Below are positions 42,966-52,226 of a stretch of 64,000 bases of DNA, piece after piece (positions within the stretch are counted from its first letter, which is position 1; each line of letters begins with the position of its first letter). Both the position numbers and the translations under genes were made by a program. Below the pieces are notes generated by a model. It did no database searches and had not been told where the DNA came from. It worked only from the letters and a program-made list of their open reading frames with translations. Source of the stretch: Pseudomonadota bacterium (GTDB lineage: Bacteria; Bdellovibrionota; Bacteriovoracia; Bacteriovoracales; Bacteriovoracaceae); the NCBI GenBank assembly GCA_027487685.1, contig JAIYDC010000019.1, positions 1 to 64,000 on the forward strand. Direction: 5' to 3'.

Positions 42966-44015
42966 CTAGTCAGTGAGGCAATCTGAGCCGACAGTGTAGC
43001 TACCCGAAAGCCATTCGGCGATTTCACGGGCAGCAGGATCGGAAAACTGACCCACTTCCTGGAGGAGATGGGTCGTTTCTCCTGGGGTCAGAAAATCAAG
43101 ACCACGAGTCCGAAAGTCATCGCTGTGACGAAGAAGAAAGTCTCCGAACTCTGGCGACGTTAGCTCATTGATTGCCTTACGAAAGGCCGCCTCAGCGTCC
43201 GCTTGGCCTGTGACTACAAACAGCGAAGAGAGGTAAAGGATCTTGGAAAGCTCTGGCTGGTTCATGAGGTTGAGCCCTAAGGCGTCCACAAGCGAAAAGC
43301 ACTCTGGCAGGCGTCCTGTGAAAGGTGTCAGCTTAAGGAATTTGCAGTTTTTAGGGCCGTCGTTAGCGTAGAGATTCTCCCATAAAAAGGGGCGGCGCTT
43401 GAGGAGTTCAGTGGTCTCACGAAGGTGATCAGCGGGGATCTCTGGAGAGATGACCTTCGGTCCCGTCCAAACAATAGATACGTCTCGCGGGATTCCTGTT
43501 GCGAGTTCCTGGAGATAGCCGGGAGGTCGTTGCCCAAAGACCTTATCCAGAATTGGATCTGGGGAATAAAACGAGGGGCAGAAGACAAGCTGACCACGGA
43601 ATTGTGATCGAATAAGGTCCACGACCTCTAGTTGAGTCCGGGCCAGGTTAGGGGTCACCGGCATGTCATCAAAAAAGAGGCCCAGGAGATCAATCTGAAG
43701 TCCTTGCAGGAGAGACAGCTTCTCCGATAAGGCGGCACGGTCGGCAGCCTCAATCTTTGATCCGAGGCCAAAAGGGCTAAATCCAATGCCGAATCGCACT
43801 CCAGCAGAATGAAAGTTTAAGCGCAGCTCTGAAAGTTCACTGAGATAATCTAAATCCCAGGAATCACGCCACTTCTTCCGAAGATGGGGGTCTTGCTTAG
43901 GGGCGTAGATATAAAAGTCGCCTCCATGCTTAGCGAGAAATGAAGCGTAACTTAACCGCGCCGCTCGTGGCCACTTCGGACCAAAAAAACCTTCAATGAC
44001 TCCCGTTTTTATCAT
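42966..44015 (-). CDS. GH84-type beta-N-acetylglucosaminidase (hyaluronidase/O-GlcNAcase family)
   Basis: The 349-residue product has KTGVIEGFFGPKWPR at the N-terminus (GH84 entry motif, usually EGFYG-PW), GIGFSPFG, the catalytic Asp pair at Asp116-Asp117 in LFFDDMP, and FLWENLYANDG matching the W-D-N-x-x-x-N-D substrate loop. No signal peptide is seen, so it appears cytosolic, unlike many hexosaminidases. It would remove beta-linked GlcNAc from peptidoglycan-, chitin- or hyaluronan-derived fragments or from proteins, by substrate-assisted catalysis. Confidence 0.85.
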   Translation of the reverse strand: MIKTGVIEGFFGPKWPRAARLSYASFLAKHGGDFYIYAPKQDPHLRKKWRDSWDLDYLSELSELRLNFHSAGVRFGIGFSPFGLGSKIEAADRAALSEKLSLLQGLQIDLLGLFFDDMPVTPNLARTQLEVVDLIRSQFRGQLVFCPSFYSPDPILDKVFGQRPPGYLQELATGIPRDVSIVWTGPKVISPEIPADHLRETTELLKRRPFLWENLYANDGPKNCKFLKLTPFTGRLPECFSLVDALGLNLMNQPELSKILYLSSLFVVTGQADAEAAFRKAINELTSPEFGDFLLRHSDDFRTRGLDFLTPGETTHLLQEVGQFSDPAAREIAEWLSGSYTVGSDCLTD

Positions 44016-44027
44016 GCAGAGAGCGTA

Positions 44028-44399
44028 TCATTGGGCGCAGGAGTCTTCAAACCCTGAAGGGCAGGAAAAAAATTTTCCCTTGGTACGGCGTCCGCCGCGG
44101 ATGGGCACACAAAGGTGAATGTCCGTTTCCTGGGTCACACAACCATCGATGAAACTCGGTGGGCAATTCAAAGCTAGCTGGAGATCACAGCCAGGGCCTT
44201 CCTCAAGCGGAAGGCACTGGTGATGGTGGCCATTTTGAGAGACGCAACCATCTAGGTAGCCTGGCGGGCAGACAAACGGAAGATCAACGATACAAGATAC
44301 CTCGGCCTTGGGCACACACTGGTGACGACCTATAAAGGAGTTTGGTACGGGAGTCATACTGGTAGAGGCGAGATAGAAGATGCCTGCAAGGAACTTCAT
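44028..44399 (-). CDS. Small exported Cys-rich repeat protein
   Basis: The start is the ATG at 44399 with GGAGG just ahead. The 123-residue product has a short signal-like segment (KFLAGIFYLASTSMTPVPN) and then three copies of a Cys-rich unit of about 40 residues: C-P-P-G-Y-L-D-G-C-V-S-Q...HHHQCLP, CPPSFIDGCVTQ...IHLCVP, CPSGFEDSC. Paired Cys suggest disulfide-knotted repeats. No known family was recognised. It lies 12 bases upstream of the GH84 gene on the same strand and probably shares its transcript. Confidence 0.6.
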   Translation of the reverse strand: MKFLAGIFYLASTSMTPVPNSFIGRHQCVPKAEVSCIVDLPFVCPPGYLDGCVSQNGHHHQCLPLEEGPGCDLQLALNCPPSFIDGCVTQETDIHLCVPIRGGRRTKGKFFSCPSGFEDSCAQ

Positions 44400-44560
44400 A
44401 GAATACCTCCGGACTCGGAGTACCACGTGCGGGTCTCGTCAAAACACTTAACCTTGGCCAAATTTGGTGCCGGAACAGGAAGTTTTTACATCTTGGGAGG
44501 GGATTTAAGAAATCAGGAATGGATCTCGTGTATAAAATTGAGAAAAAATCAGGAGTATTT

Positions 44561-44857
44561 ATGAAGCTAATCCTTGCAACCTTTCTTACTCTCGTAAGTC
44601 TCAGTGCGGCGGCAAATTGCAATCGCGAAGCGCAGTTCATAGGCACAGTAACCAATCTCTCTGTCGGTGAGTCGACCTTTAGCTTCCAACTCAAGCACGG
44701 TAGCTGGTTCATTCCAAGTCAAACTTGCCCACTCTTTGAACAGGAGTTTGAATCAGCAGTCATAATTCTTCCAGGAAGACCGAACTTGATCGACGGGGAA
44801 GAAATCTCTGGCGTCCTCGTTTTCGACCAGGCCACGCAGTCTTACAAGATAGACTAG
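44561..44857 (+). CDS. Small secreted hypothetical protein
   Basis: The ATG at 44561 follows AGGAG. The 98-residue product has a signal peptide (KLILATFLTLVSLSAAA) and a compact mature part with two Cys (ANCNREAQF and SQTCPLFEQ) and beta-rich pattern. Function unknown. A longer open frame from 44519 lacks a signal at its start. Confidence 0.6.
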   Translation: MKLILATFLTLVSLSAAANCNREAQFIGTVTNLSVGESTFSFQLKHGSWFIPSQTCPLFEQEFESAVIILPGRPNLIDGEEISGVLVFDQATQSYKID

Positions 44858-44907
44858 AGCGACCAAAAAAGATTGGCCAGTTAGAATCCTGATCCTGGGG
44901 GTGAGGG

Positions 44908-45411
44908 ATGATAATCTATGACACCAACAATTTTAAGACTCTGCCCTGGAAGAATGGTGGCGGAGTCACCTCCGAACTCTACCGCTTTCCGGAAGAAGGG
45001 GATTTTGACATCCGAATATCTGTAGCGACAGTTGAGGTGCCCGGACCTTTCTCTCATTATTCTAGGATTAAACGATGGCTCCTTCCACTCAGCGGAGAGG
45101 GTTTAGAGCTCAGCATTCAAGGAAAGACTCTTCATCTAAGGCCTGGAGGTGAAGCTTTGGAATTTTCAGGAGAAGACGAGGTGTATTGCCATCTTCTAGG
45201 AGGTCCTGTGACGGACTTTAACGTGATGATTAAGCAAGGTAAGGGGGAAGTCATCGTAAAGAGCTGGGGTACAACTGAGTATCATCATTGTAACGCTGAT
45301 GAGCTCTTCTTATACTTTCCCGGAGACAAAAAACTTTACCACCTCAACCGGGGAGAAACTCTCGAAGCGAGCACTCCCCGGATTAGCGTCGAGCACTACC
45401 GAAGTGAGTAG
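44908..45411 (+). CDS. hutD: HutD-family protein
   Basis: The 167-residue bicupin is of the HutD/Ves type: FKTLPWKNGGGVTSELYRFP (the W-K-N-G-G-G-V-T-x-E family start), DFDIRISVATVEVPGPFS, GLELSIQGK and FNVMIKQG. HutD is linked to histidine-utilisation regulation in other bacteria, but no hut genes are in this window, so the role here may differ. Its 3' end overlaps the opposite-strand gene by 16 bases. Confidence 0.85.
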   Translation: MIIYDTNNFKTLPWKNGGGVTSELYRFPEEGDFDIRISVATVEVPGPFSHYSRIKRWLLPLSGEGLELSIQGKTLHLRPGGEALEFSGEDEVYCHLLGGPVTDFNVMIKQGKGEVIVKSWGTTEYHHCNADELFLYFPGDKKLYHLNRGETLEASTPRISVEHYRSE

Positions 45412-46235
45412 TAAACAAAGGGTTCCTTAATTTTAAGCTTCTCGCTCTCATTCTTTTTCAGCTCGTCGAAAACTCGACTCGTGATGTTCAGGAATCCGAA
45501 CTTTACTTCCGAGATTCTAAGCGCCAAAACACCTTTTGCCTGATCGTAACTCGCTGTTCCTGTACTGGTGACTTTTCCAGAAATCTGCGCTCTCACGTCG
45601 GCCGCAAGGTTATACTTACCGGCGTTGATTCGAAGGTCAAGGCCATTGATTTGAAAGGCAGCCTTCGCGCCCGGATCTACAGAAAATTCTTCTCCTAAAA
45701 TCGAGGTCAGAGCTCTAGGAAGAACAGCATCAACCGCAGCTGAGTTAAATCGTCCTGCCTTCAAAGAGAGTTTCTGAAGACACCCATTGAGGAGCTGGTC
45801 CAAGACCTGTTCACTTCTCGGCTCCCTAGCACAGTCTAGCAAGAGGTTCTCCAACCGGAGATTATCATCTACAGAATTAAACTGTCCTCTGGCCAGCGAA
45901 GCCGCAACCTTTTGAGCAAGGGTCAGGTTGAAACCAGAGACAGTCATTGTCTGTGCATTCACCATAAAGGACGGTGCTCCGGAAAAAATAAACTCCTGCG
46001 ATTCAGCACCGGAGGCAACGATCCGAAAGGCCTGATCAATTCGATCAACGGTCACATCGAGCTTCTGGTCCATGACGAAGCTCCGTGAAAACGCCCTTGC
46101 CGTACCAGTCCCGGTTGGATCCTTGTAGGTGAAATTGAAGTCCGTTACTTGGAGATTCTGGACTGGGGCCAGGTTTGTTGCTTGGGTGTTGGTTAGTGAT
46201 GACATGAGAGTAAGACCAATCAGCAGATTTTTCAT
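45396..46235 (-). CDS. Exported hypothetical protein
   Basis: The 279-residue product has a signal peptide (KNLLIGLTLMSSLTNTQAT) and a repetitive beta-rich mature part with recurring motifs (TVSGFNLTLAQKVAAS, LENLLLDCA, GLDLRINAGKYNLAADVRAQISGKV), resembling lipid-binding or AsmA-like periplasmic folds. One Cys pair is visible (DCAREPR and NGCLQK). AAGGA precedes the ATG. No firm family. Confidence 0.55.
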   Translation of the reverse strand: MKNLLIGLTLMSSLTNTQATNLAPVQNLQVTDFNFTYKDPTGTGTARAFSRSFVMDQKLDVTVDRIDQAFRIVASGAESQEFIFSGAPSFMVNAQTMTVSGFNLTLAQKVAASLARGQFNSVDDNLRLENLLLDCAREPRSEQVLDQLLNGCLQKLSLKAGRFNSAAVDAVLPRALTSILGEEFSVDPGAKAAFQINGLDLRINAGKYNLAADVRAQISGKVTSTGTASYDQAKGVLALRISEVKFGFLNITSRVFDELKKNESEKLKIKEPFVYYSLR

Positions 46236-46444
46236 GGTGTTCCTTTGTTAGACTTGACTAAGGCCTCATCGGGAAACGGAAACTGCCGAATTAGATAGCG
46301 CGGTCAACTGATCATTTCCTGGAATAATTTGCCGCTTTAAAACGATCAGTCTTAATCCAATCAGACTTTTTTACCTCTCTGAACGAAAACGCAAAAATGA
46401 GAGACAATTGAAGAGGTTTTAACTTCGTTTGACAGGAGAATTTC

Positions 46445-47977
46445 ATGAAAAAGTCACTCGTAAGCGTAGCCGCTGTGGCACTGCTATCGACCTCAATACA
46501 CGCGGCAGGACCGGCGGGGAACCTCGATTACCGAGCACTAAGAATTCCCGATGTATCTCCCGTTCCGGCCGATGAAAGCGAATTCATGAAAGAAAAGAAG
46601 GAGTGGGGCCGGCAAAAGCGTAAGCTCGCGAGTGATTTGACCTTTAGTGAGAGTGACCTATCCCCGGACTACCAGAAACTAAGAGATGAATGGCTGTCGG
46701 TTAAAAATGGTGATGAAATGGAGGCCCTTCTTCGTAAGAGTAACCAGGACTATGACAAATACTCAGAAGACGCCCGCTACTTCATTTCTCAGCTCCAGTT
46801 GGCACTTCCTCTTCGTGGGATCATCTGGCGCCTCCGGCCACTGTTTGAAAATAGCAAGGGATTCTTGGGTAACAAGTCCACTCACGTAGGTGCTGTGCAA
46901 GCGGTAAGGACAACAATCTCAGCCCTTAAGCTTCTGCTCCCTAGCCGTCAAACTGATGCGGCCATTCAATTTTTCACTGAGCCCTCTGGAGAAATGGGTA
47001 GGGAGCATCAGTTCAAATCTATTCCTCAACTCCAGCAGTTCCTCATGAGTAATCTCGCAACTGCACTCGAGGTCTCAATCAACAGGATCACGGCTATCTC
47101 CCGAAACAGTGCACAGAAAATGTTTGTCTGGGATAACAAGATGACCTTCGGTCGTGCTACCTTCGGAGATGACCTCCAGCGCTTTAAAGGGAACGGGGCG
47201 GCAGAGATCTACTTCACCTTGGCCACACTCCAGCGGGCTCACCACGACATACTAGTCTACTGTGCCTACAACCAAGATTACTCTATTGCACTCGCCGGAG
47301 AGCTGGGCACCCATCTCGGCATTGACTCAAGCATATTCGCCTCACGCCAAGAGGACCTAGGGATTACAGATCGTGAACGTGTTGCCATCGTTCAGAAGGC
47401 GACCCAGGCCAAGCGATTCCTTGAGCTAAGGAACTACGGTGGAACGACCTACGGATCAAACCTCATGAAAGAAGCTTACGACGCGCTCAAGAACTCGGTT
47501 GTCTACGCTGAGCGCTCTTATGACTTCCTTCAAATGGGTGAATCCAGCAAGGCACATGCCATAAATCCCATCTTCTTCCAGCAGCAGCTTGCTCCTAACC
47601 TACCAAACGGAATTCAAAACATGAAAGCCGTGGTCTCAGGCCCAGCAGAGGTCAGGGATCCAGTTACAGGGGATACCGTCTCTCTCAATCTTCCGGCGTT
47701 TTATCTCAATCCCCCTCAATCATTGGCGGTGCTACTCCCAACCGCCTTTGAAGCTGGCGAGCCTCATAAGATCATTAAGAATAAAAAAGGCGAAGACCTC
47801 AAGGTTAGGAATTACACCCATGGTCGCTCTATTGCATGGGACAACAGCGCCTGGAAAAATTACGTCCCAAGTGCCGAAGGTAAAACTCCAGGGTATATGG
47901 CCGAGGCACGTAGGGTGCTAAAATTTAGCTTCGGTACCTCACTGGTCTTTGGTCTACCGGACTTCTTCGTTCATTAA
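46445..47977 (+). CDS. Exported hypothetical protein at head of oxygenase operon
   Basis: The 510-residue product has a signal peptide (KKSLVSVAAVALLSTSIHAA). The mature protein is largely helical in its first ~330 residues (e.g. YFISQLQLALPLRGIIWRLRPLFE, LMSNLATALEVSINRITAIS), with a later segment PVTGDTVSLNLPAFYLNPPQSLAVLLP. I do not recognise any domain. AGGAG precedes the ATG. Its stop lies only 11 bases before the first Rieske gene, so it is probably the first gene of the oxygenase operon and may act on the product in the periplasm. Confidence 0.6.
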   Translation: MKKSLVSVAAVALLSTSIHAAGPAGNLDYRALRIPDVSPVPADESEFMKEKKEWGRQKRKLASDLTFSESDLSPDYQKLRDEWLSVKNGDEMEALLRKSNQDYDKYSEDARYFISQLQLALPLRGIIWRLRPLFENSKGFLGNKSTHVGAVQAVRTTISALKLLLPSRQTDAAIQFFTEPSGEMGREHQFKSIPQLQQFLMSNLATALEVSINRITAISRNSAQKMFVWDNKMTFGRATFGDDLQRFKGNGAAEIYFTLATLQRAHHDILVYCAYNQDYSIALAGELGTHLGIDSSIFASRQEDLGITDRERVAIVQKATQAKRFLELRNYGGTTYGSNLMKEAYDALKNSVVYAERSYDFLQMGESSKAHAINPIFFQQQLAPNLPNGIQNMKAVVSGPAEVRDPVTGDTVSLNLPAFYLNPPQSLAVLLPTAFEAGEPHKIIKNKKGEDLKVRNYTHGRSIAWDNSAWKNYVPSAEGKTPGYMAEARRVLKFSFGTSLVFGLPDFFVH

Positions 47978-47988
47978 GCGGTAAAACG

Positions 47989-48999
47989 ATGGCGTATGCA
48001 GCAAAGATTAAGCACTTTGGGGAGCAAGGATTCGTCCCGGATGGGTGGTATTGGCTCGTACGCTCTACCGAGGTCAGAATAAAGAAAGCTGTTCCCGCGA
48101 AGTTCCTCGGAACGGAACTTGTTCTCTTCCGGGGAGAAGACCAAGTCGTACGCGCCTTCGACGCCCACTGCCCGCACATGGGGGCGCACCTATGCGACGG
48201 ATTTGTCGAGGGTAACTCGATCCGCTGCCCCTTCCATTTCTGGAAGTATGATCAGAGCGGAAAATGTGTCGAAATCCCAGCCCAGAAGGACAACGCTACG
48301 ATCCCGAGTCTTCGGTCACATAAAGTTGCGGAAGCATATGGACTTATCTGGATTTGGACTGGAGATCCGAACGACTCCGAGGAAGTCCCCGTCATTCCAG
48401 AGCTCCGAGGGATTCCGATAGAAAGTACACTTGGAGCACAGTTCACAAAGAACTGTCACCCGAATGTGGTGATGATCAACGCCATCGACATCCAACACTT
48501 TAGGTCCGTGCATCAGCTTATCGTCGACCTTGAGATGAAGGTCACACCCCTCTCAGACCGGTGCATTCAGTTCTCGAATGTGACTCCCCTGCCTGAGAAA
48601 AATCTGCTACTGCGAATTGCCAAGCGCTTTTATCATAAGGCACTCACCTATGAGATGACCTACTGGTGGGGACACACAGGCTCAGTCATGGTGGGCCCGG
48701 ACTTTCTTCATTTCTACATCATCTTCGCGCTGAGACCCACGCTCGATGGAAAGACGGAGGGCCAGACACTCCTCGTGACGAAGAAAAGAAGTGGTCTTTT
48801 TGGAAGTCTCATCAATCCCGTTCTCCTCTTCGCAACCAAGCTCGTAGGTAATTACTTCGCCAAGGGAGACACCATCATTTTCTCTCGAATAAAATTCAAG
48901 TTCCAGACTCCAATCCGGGCCGACAAGGCGATCATCGACTTCGTCGAGCACTATGAAAAACAAAAATCTTCCGATACCTATAAGGTGGAATCCGCATGA
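47989..48999 (+). CDS. Rieske non-heme iron oxygenase 1 (KshA/cholesterol-desaturase type)
   Basis: The 336-residue terminal oxygenase has [2Fe-2S] ligands Cys61 and His63 (CPHMGAHL) and Cys80 and His83 (CPFHFW), and mononuclear iron ligands in AIDIQHFRSVH (Asp167 bridge, His170, His175). The CPHMG-x-x-L form and size resemble KshA and DAF-36/Neverland-type sterol oxygenases more than dihydroxylating dioxygenases. A hydrophobic C-terminal stretch (LINPVLLFATKLVG) could touch the membrane. It overlaps the next gene by four bases. The substrate is unknown; a hydrophobic one is likely. Confidence 0.87.
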   Translation: MAYAAKIKHFGEQGFVPDGWYWLVRSTEVRIKKAVPAKFLGTELVLFRGEDQVVRAFDAHCPHMGAHLCDGFVEGNSIRCPFHFWKYDQSGKCVEIPAQKDNATIPSLRSHKVAEAYGLIWIWTGDPNDSEEVPVIPELRGIPIESTLGAQFTKNCHPNVVMINAIDIQHFRSVHQLIVDLEMKVTPLSDRCIQFSNVTPLPEKNLLLRIAKRFYHKALTYEMTYWWGHTGSVMVGPDFLHFYIIFALRPTLDGKTEGQTLLVTKKRSGLFGSLINPVLLFATKLVGNYFAKGDTIIFSRIKFKFQTPIRADKAIIDFVEHYEKQKSSDTYKVESA

Positions 49000-50186
49000 A
49001 CCGAAATCTAAGTCAGCGCCACGACATCAGCCTCGCCGATGATCCGAAGACTCAGAAGCGCCTAGAGCTCGCTTTGAAACGCAGTAAGGAGTTGGATCAA
49101 ACACAGAATATGGACGCTGCTTCAAAGTCTTTTAACTACGAAACCTGTAAAGACGAATATTGGAATCCAGAGAAATTCTCACTTCTCTACAAAACCTGGA
49201 TCTGGGATCAGGCCACCCCTGCCCAAAGAGTAAAACTTAACCAGCTCTTCTGGGTCTCCTACTATTCACAAATCATCTCGGCAGAGATTGCGACGATCTT
49301 CTTTAATCAAACAAGTGCCGCCGCCCTTTACGGCATCGAAGACTTCAGGATCGTCTGTGACACACTCGATCTGGAATCAACTCAAGAGAGGGCCCACATC
49401 CACGCCTTCAAGACCGTGGCCGAGAGATTCGAGCAGGAAAATTTCGGAAAAAGGATCTTTACCTACCCTATGCGCACACCGTTTGAGAAGACCATGCTCT
49501 ACAGCGACCTCTCCGAATTCCAGCAGTGGTGGCGTAAGTGGCAGCTAAGATTTTTCACCATGATCTCCAGTAACTCGGCATTCATTGGCTGCCAGTACTT
49601 CACAGTCCGGGGTCTCCGGACGCTCAATGGCAAGATCGTTCAGCACCAGCTCTCGCGATTTTATAGCGAGCACCCGGATAAAGAAAATTCTCCTGTTCCG
49701 TCACAGATCAGTTACTTTCACTTTATCGATGAGTCATTCCACTTCAATACCTCAACCGTTGTCTCCCATGATGTAATCAACTCACTCCCAAAGCCTTCAA
49801 AGCTTGAAATGTACATTGGCAACATGGCCCTCAGAGGGTGCCAAATGGACCATTACAACTTCTCCACCGCCATCAATGGAATCTTTTGGTACGATCCTGC
49901 ACTCTTCGAGAGCATCTATCAGGTGCTAAGGTCGCCGATCTTCGGTATGTCCCGGGATGCAGCACTGCACGCCATGGAGAAGTCCTTCTGTGAGGAAAGC
50001 GAAGGGATGCTTGCAAGTCATAAGACCCACCGTGAATCCGTCGACAGCTACCGCGCCTACCTTCAGGACTTCAATTACATAAGCCGCGAGAATAAAGAAC
50101 TCACCCTCATGGCGAGCAACGGCCTGGCCAAGCACCTTTCGACAAACCGCCGGGCATTCGCGGCCTTCCGCCGGAGTGCCGCTTGA
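48996..50186 (+). CDS. AurF-like diiron oxygenase
   Basis: The 396-residue product has the four-helix diiron pattern of p-aminobenzoate N-oxygenase-like proteins: Glu97 in SAEIATIFFNQ, Glu131 and His134/His136 in QERAHIHAF, and Glu246, His249 and His258 in FIDESFHFNTSTVVSH. AurF and CmlI of this family oxidise aryl amines to nitro groups; other members act on alkyl substrates. It overlaps Rieske 1 upstream (ATGA) and the ferredoxin downstream. N-oxygenation of an amine intermediate is plausible but not proven. Confidence 0.75.
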   Translation: MNRNLSQRHDISLADDPKTQKRLELALKRSKELDQTQNMDAASKSFNYETCKDEYWNPEKFSLLYKTWIWDQATPAQRVKLNQLFWVSYYSQIISAEIATIFFNQTSAAALYGIEDFRIVCDTLDLESTQERAHIHAFKTVAERFEQENFGKRIFTYPMRTPFEKTMLYSDLSEFQQWWRKWQLRFFTMISSNSAFIGCQYFTVRGLRTLNGKIVQHQLSRFYSEHPDKENSPVPSQISYFHFIDESFHFNTSTVVSHDVINSLPKPSKLEMYIGNMALRGCQMDHYNFSTAINGIFWYDPALFESIYQVLRSPIFGMSRDAALHAMEKSFCEESEGMLASHKTHRESVDSYRAYLQDFNYISRENKELTLMASNGLAKHLSTNRRAFAAFRRSAA

Positions 50187-50479
50187 AGCCTTGCAGAGTT
50201 GAGTTTCCGGGGACAGACAAATCTCCGGTGGATTTGGAATCGGGAGCAAATCTATCTGAGAAGCTCACGATTCATAACTCTCCTATACTCTTCGGTTGCC
50301 GCATCGGAATCTGCGGGACCTGCGCAGTCGAGGTCGTTGCAACTGACGGTCCCCTTCCAGAGCGTACTTTTGATGAGGCCCAGTTCCTTGAGGCGATGGC
50401 GCCCGGCCAGGATTCAGTCCGATTAGCATGCCAAATCCGAATTAACACAAATATGAAAATAAGGAAAACGCAGGTCTAA
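50183..50479 (+). CDS. [2Fe-2S] plant-type ferredoxin
   Basis: The 98-residue product starts at TTG overlapping the upstream stop (TTGA). The cluster ligands are Cys39, Cys44 and Cys47 in GCRIGICGTC, and Cys83 in LACQIR, the C-x4-C-x2-C...C spacing of plant-type ferredoxins. It is embedded between two oxygenase genes with no own promoter and is the likely electron donor for the Rieske and perhaps diiron enzymes. No ferredoxin reductase is encoded in the cluster. Confidence 0.9.
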   Translation: MKPCRVEFPGTDKSPVDLESGANLSEKLTIHNSPILFGCRIGICGTCAVEVVATDGPLPERTFDEAQFLEAMAPGQDSVRLACQIRINTNMKIRKTQV

Positions 50480-51492
50480 TGAATCGCGAGGACTACTGGT
50501 ACATAGCCGCCGAATCTAAGGAGATTCCGATTAACGGAGTGGTCTCGCGAAGCATCCTTGGTGAATGGCTTGCGGTCTTTCGAAACGAGTCGGGAGAACT
50601 TGCTGCCCTTCAAGACCGTTGCCTTCATCGAACCGCTCAGCTCTCTCGGGGACAAGTCGTGGGGGGCCATTTGCAGTGCCCATATCATGGCTGGACTTAC
50701 GCTCGGGACGGAAATGTCTCCCGCATTCCCTCTATGGGAACAGAGTTTCGTGCGGGAAGTAAGTGCGCTAAGACCTATGAAGTCATAGAGAACGAAGGAT
50801 ACGTCTATGTCCGCTTGCGATCAGGTAGCGCATCCTCCCCGTTTCAAATGCCTTGCCACGGCGAGCGAGGTTATACGACGATCCGCCTTCAAAACCGATT
50901 TAGGAACAATGTCACCAACTGTGCTGAAAACTTCGTCGACATCCCCCATACGACTTTTGTGCATCCAAAGATCTTCCGGGACGCAAAGCACGAAGCCTTT
51001 GGGGCCGTGATCGTTCGGGAGAACGGTAGAGTGAAGGTAACCTATCAAAACGAACGGAAGAACTTCGGATGGTTCTCGTGGTTCCTCAACCCGAAGGGTA
51101 TTGAGATCGGTCACACCGATGAGTTCTTCGCTCCGAATGTTACAAGCGTGCACTACCGCTTCGGAGGAAAAAACCACTTTATCATCACTTCGCAATCCGT
51201 CCCCGTTTCTGAGGACGAAACTCTTGTCTACACGGATCTTACCTATAACTACGGCATATGGACTCTCCCGAGCCGCCCCCTAGTGCGATGGCAGGCCCAG
51301 GTCATCATTGATCAGGATGTCGAAATTCTCGACAACCAGATGAAGACAATTAAAAAGTATGGGGCCAACTTTCAGAATTCACCTGCGGACATCATTCATA
51401 CCTGGATCGAATCCATCCAGGCCGAGATTGCCGAGGGACGGGACCCACGTGATCTGCCTCGACGGGAGACAGAGATTAGGTTCTGGGTATGA
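50479..51492 (+). CDS. Rieske non-heme iron oxygenase 2 (VanA/PaO-like type)
   Basis: The 337-residue product has [2Fe-2S] ligands Cys48 and His50 (CLHRTAQL) and Cys67 and His70 (CPYHGW). The catalytic region NCAENFVDIPHTTFVH provides Asp154, His157 and His162. This motif type belongs to the vanillate demethylase/pheophorbide oxygenase branch, distinct from Rieske 1 and 3. The start overlaps the ferredoxin stop (TAATG). It probably carries out a monooxygenation or demethylation of the pathway intermediate. Confidence 0.87.
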   Translation: MNREDYWYIAAESKEIPINGVVSRSILGEWLAVFRNESGELAALQDRCLHRTAQLSRGQVVGGHLQCPYHGWTYARDGNVSRIPSMGTEFRAGSKCAKTYEVIENEGYVYVRLRSGSASSPFQMPCHGERGYTTIRLQNRFRNNVTNCAENFVDIPHTTFVHPKIFRDAKHEAFGAVIVRENGRVKVTYQNERKNFGWFSWFLNPKGIEIGHTDEFFAPNVTSVHYRFGGKNHFIITSQSVPVSEDETLVYTDLTYNYGIWTLPSRPLVRWQAQVIIDQDVEILDNQMKTIKKYGANFQNSPADIIHTWIESIQAEIAEGRDPRDLPRRETEIRFWV

Positions 51493-52226
51493 CCACCGTC
51501 ATCCTCTTTCTTACCTTCTCTGCAATCACCCTCACAGGACTCCTGAAAGAGGAGGGCCGTCGGGCGTTTTTTGACCGTGGCGGTGATGACTGGTTTCTCG
51601 ACCTTTTTGGACTCTTCATTCAGGGAGTGATTGTCCCGGCCGTTCCATTTTTAGTAGCACCCCTACTCGCTATCACTTTACCTTCACTCAAACAGAGCAT
51701 CGATATGAGCACTCCTCTCCAGTTTCTATTGAGCTTCGTGCTGGTGGACTACATCTATTACTGGAATCACCGTTACTTCCATACGAGGAAACTTTGGGAT
51801 CTTCACCGGGTTCATCACTCGGCACGGCACCTCGATGTATTCGTTACATCCAGGAATAGTTTCCTCACATCCTTTCTTTTCGTTTACATCTGGGGTCACT
51901 GTACCGCTCTCTTCCTTCTTAAAGACAGTACCGGATTCTCACTTGGACTTGCCCTGACCTTTGCCCTGGATCTGTGGCGTCACAGTGGACTATCCGTGAA
52001 TCCTGGATTGAGAGGTGTTCTTTCTCCGGTATTGATTCTTCCAACAGAGCATATCCTCCACCACTCTCCAACCGGTCGAAATCGAAACTTCGGGGCAAAC
52101 CTGTGTTGGTGGGACAAGATCCATGGGACTTACTCCGCGGAAGAGGTCCCTAATCGAAACCTCGAACGAATCTCAAGCACCAATCTTTGGCGAGAGATTT
52201 TTTGGCCATGGAGGCGTCGTCCATGA
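51489..52226 (+). CDS. Fatty-acid hydroxylase/sterol desaturase-family membrane diiron enzyme
   Basis: The 245-residue membrane protein has segments near 2-20, 33-65 and 78-95 and the eight-His diiron pattern: HRYFH (~97-101), HRVHH (~109-113), then later HILHH near 197 and other His. The family oxidises C-H bonds on sterols, fatty acids or carotenoids. It overlaps Rieske 2 by four bases. The combination with a KshA-like Rieske enzyme suggests a lipid or terpenoid-type substrate. Confidence 0.85.
   Translation: MTTVILFLTFSAITLTGLLKEEGRRAFFDRGGDDWFLDLFGLFIQGVIVPAVPFLVAPLLAITLPSLKQSIDMSTPLQFLLSFVLVDYIYYWNHRYFHTRKLWDLHRVHHSARHLDVFVTSRNSFLTSFLFVYIWGHCTALFLLKDSTGFSLGLALTFALDLWRHSGLSVNPGLRGVLSPVLILPTEHILHHSPTGRNRNFGANLCWWDKIHGTYSAEEVPNRNLERISSTNLWREIFWPWRRRP

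Noticed and set aside
44908-45411. Histidine-utilisation operon around hutD
   Set aside because: Only the HutD-like gene is present; the neighbours are exported proteins of unknown function.
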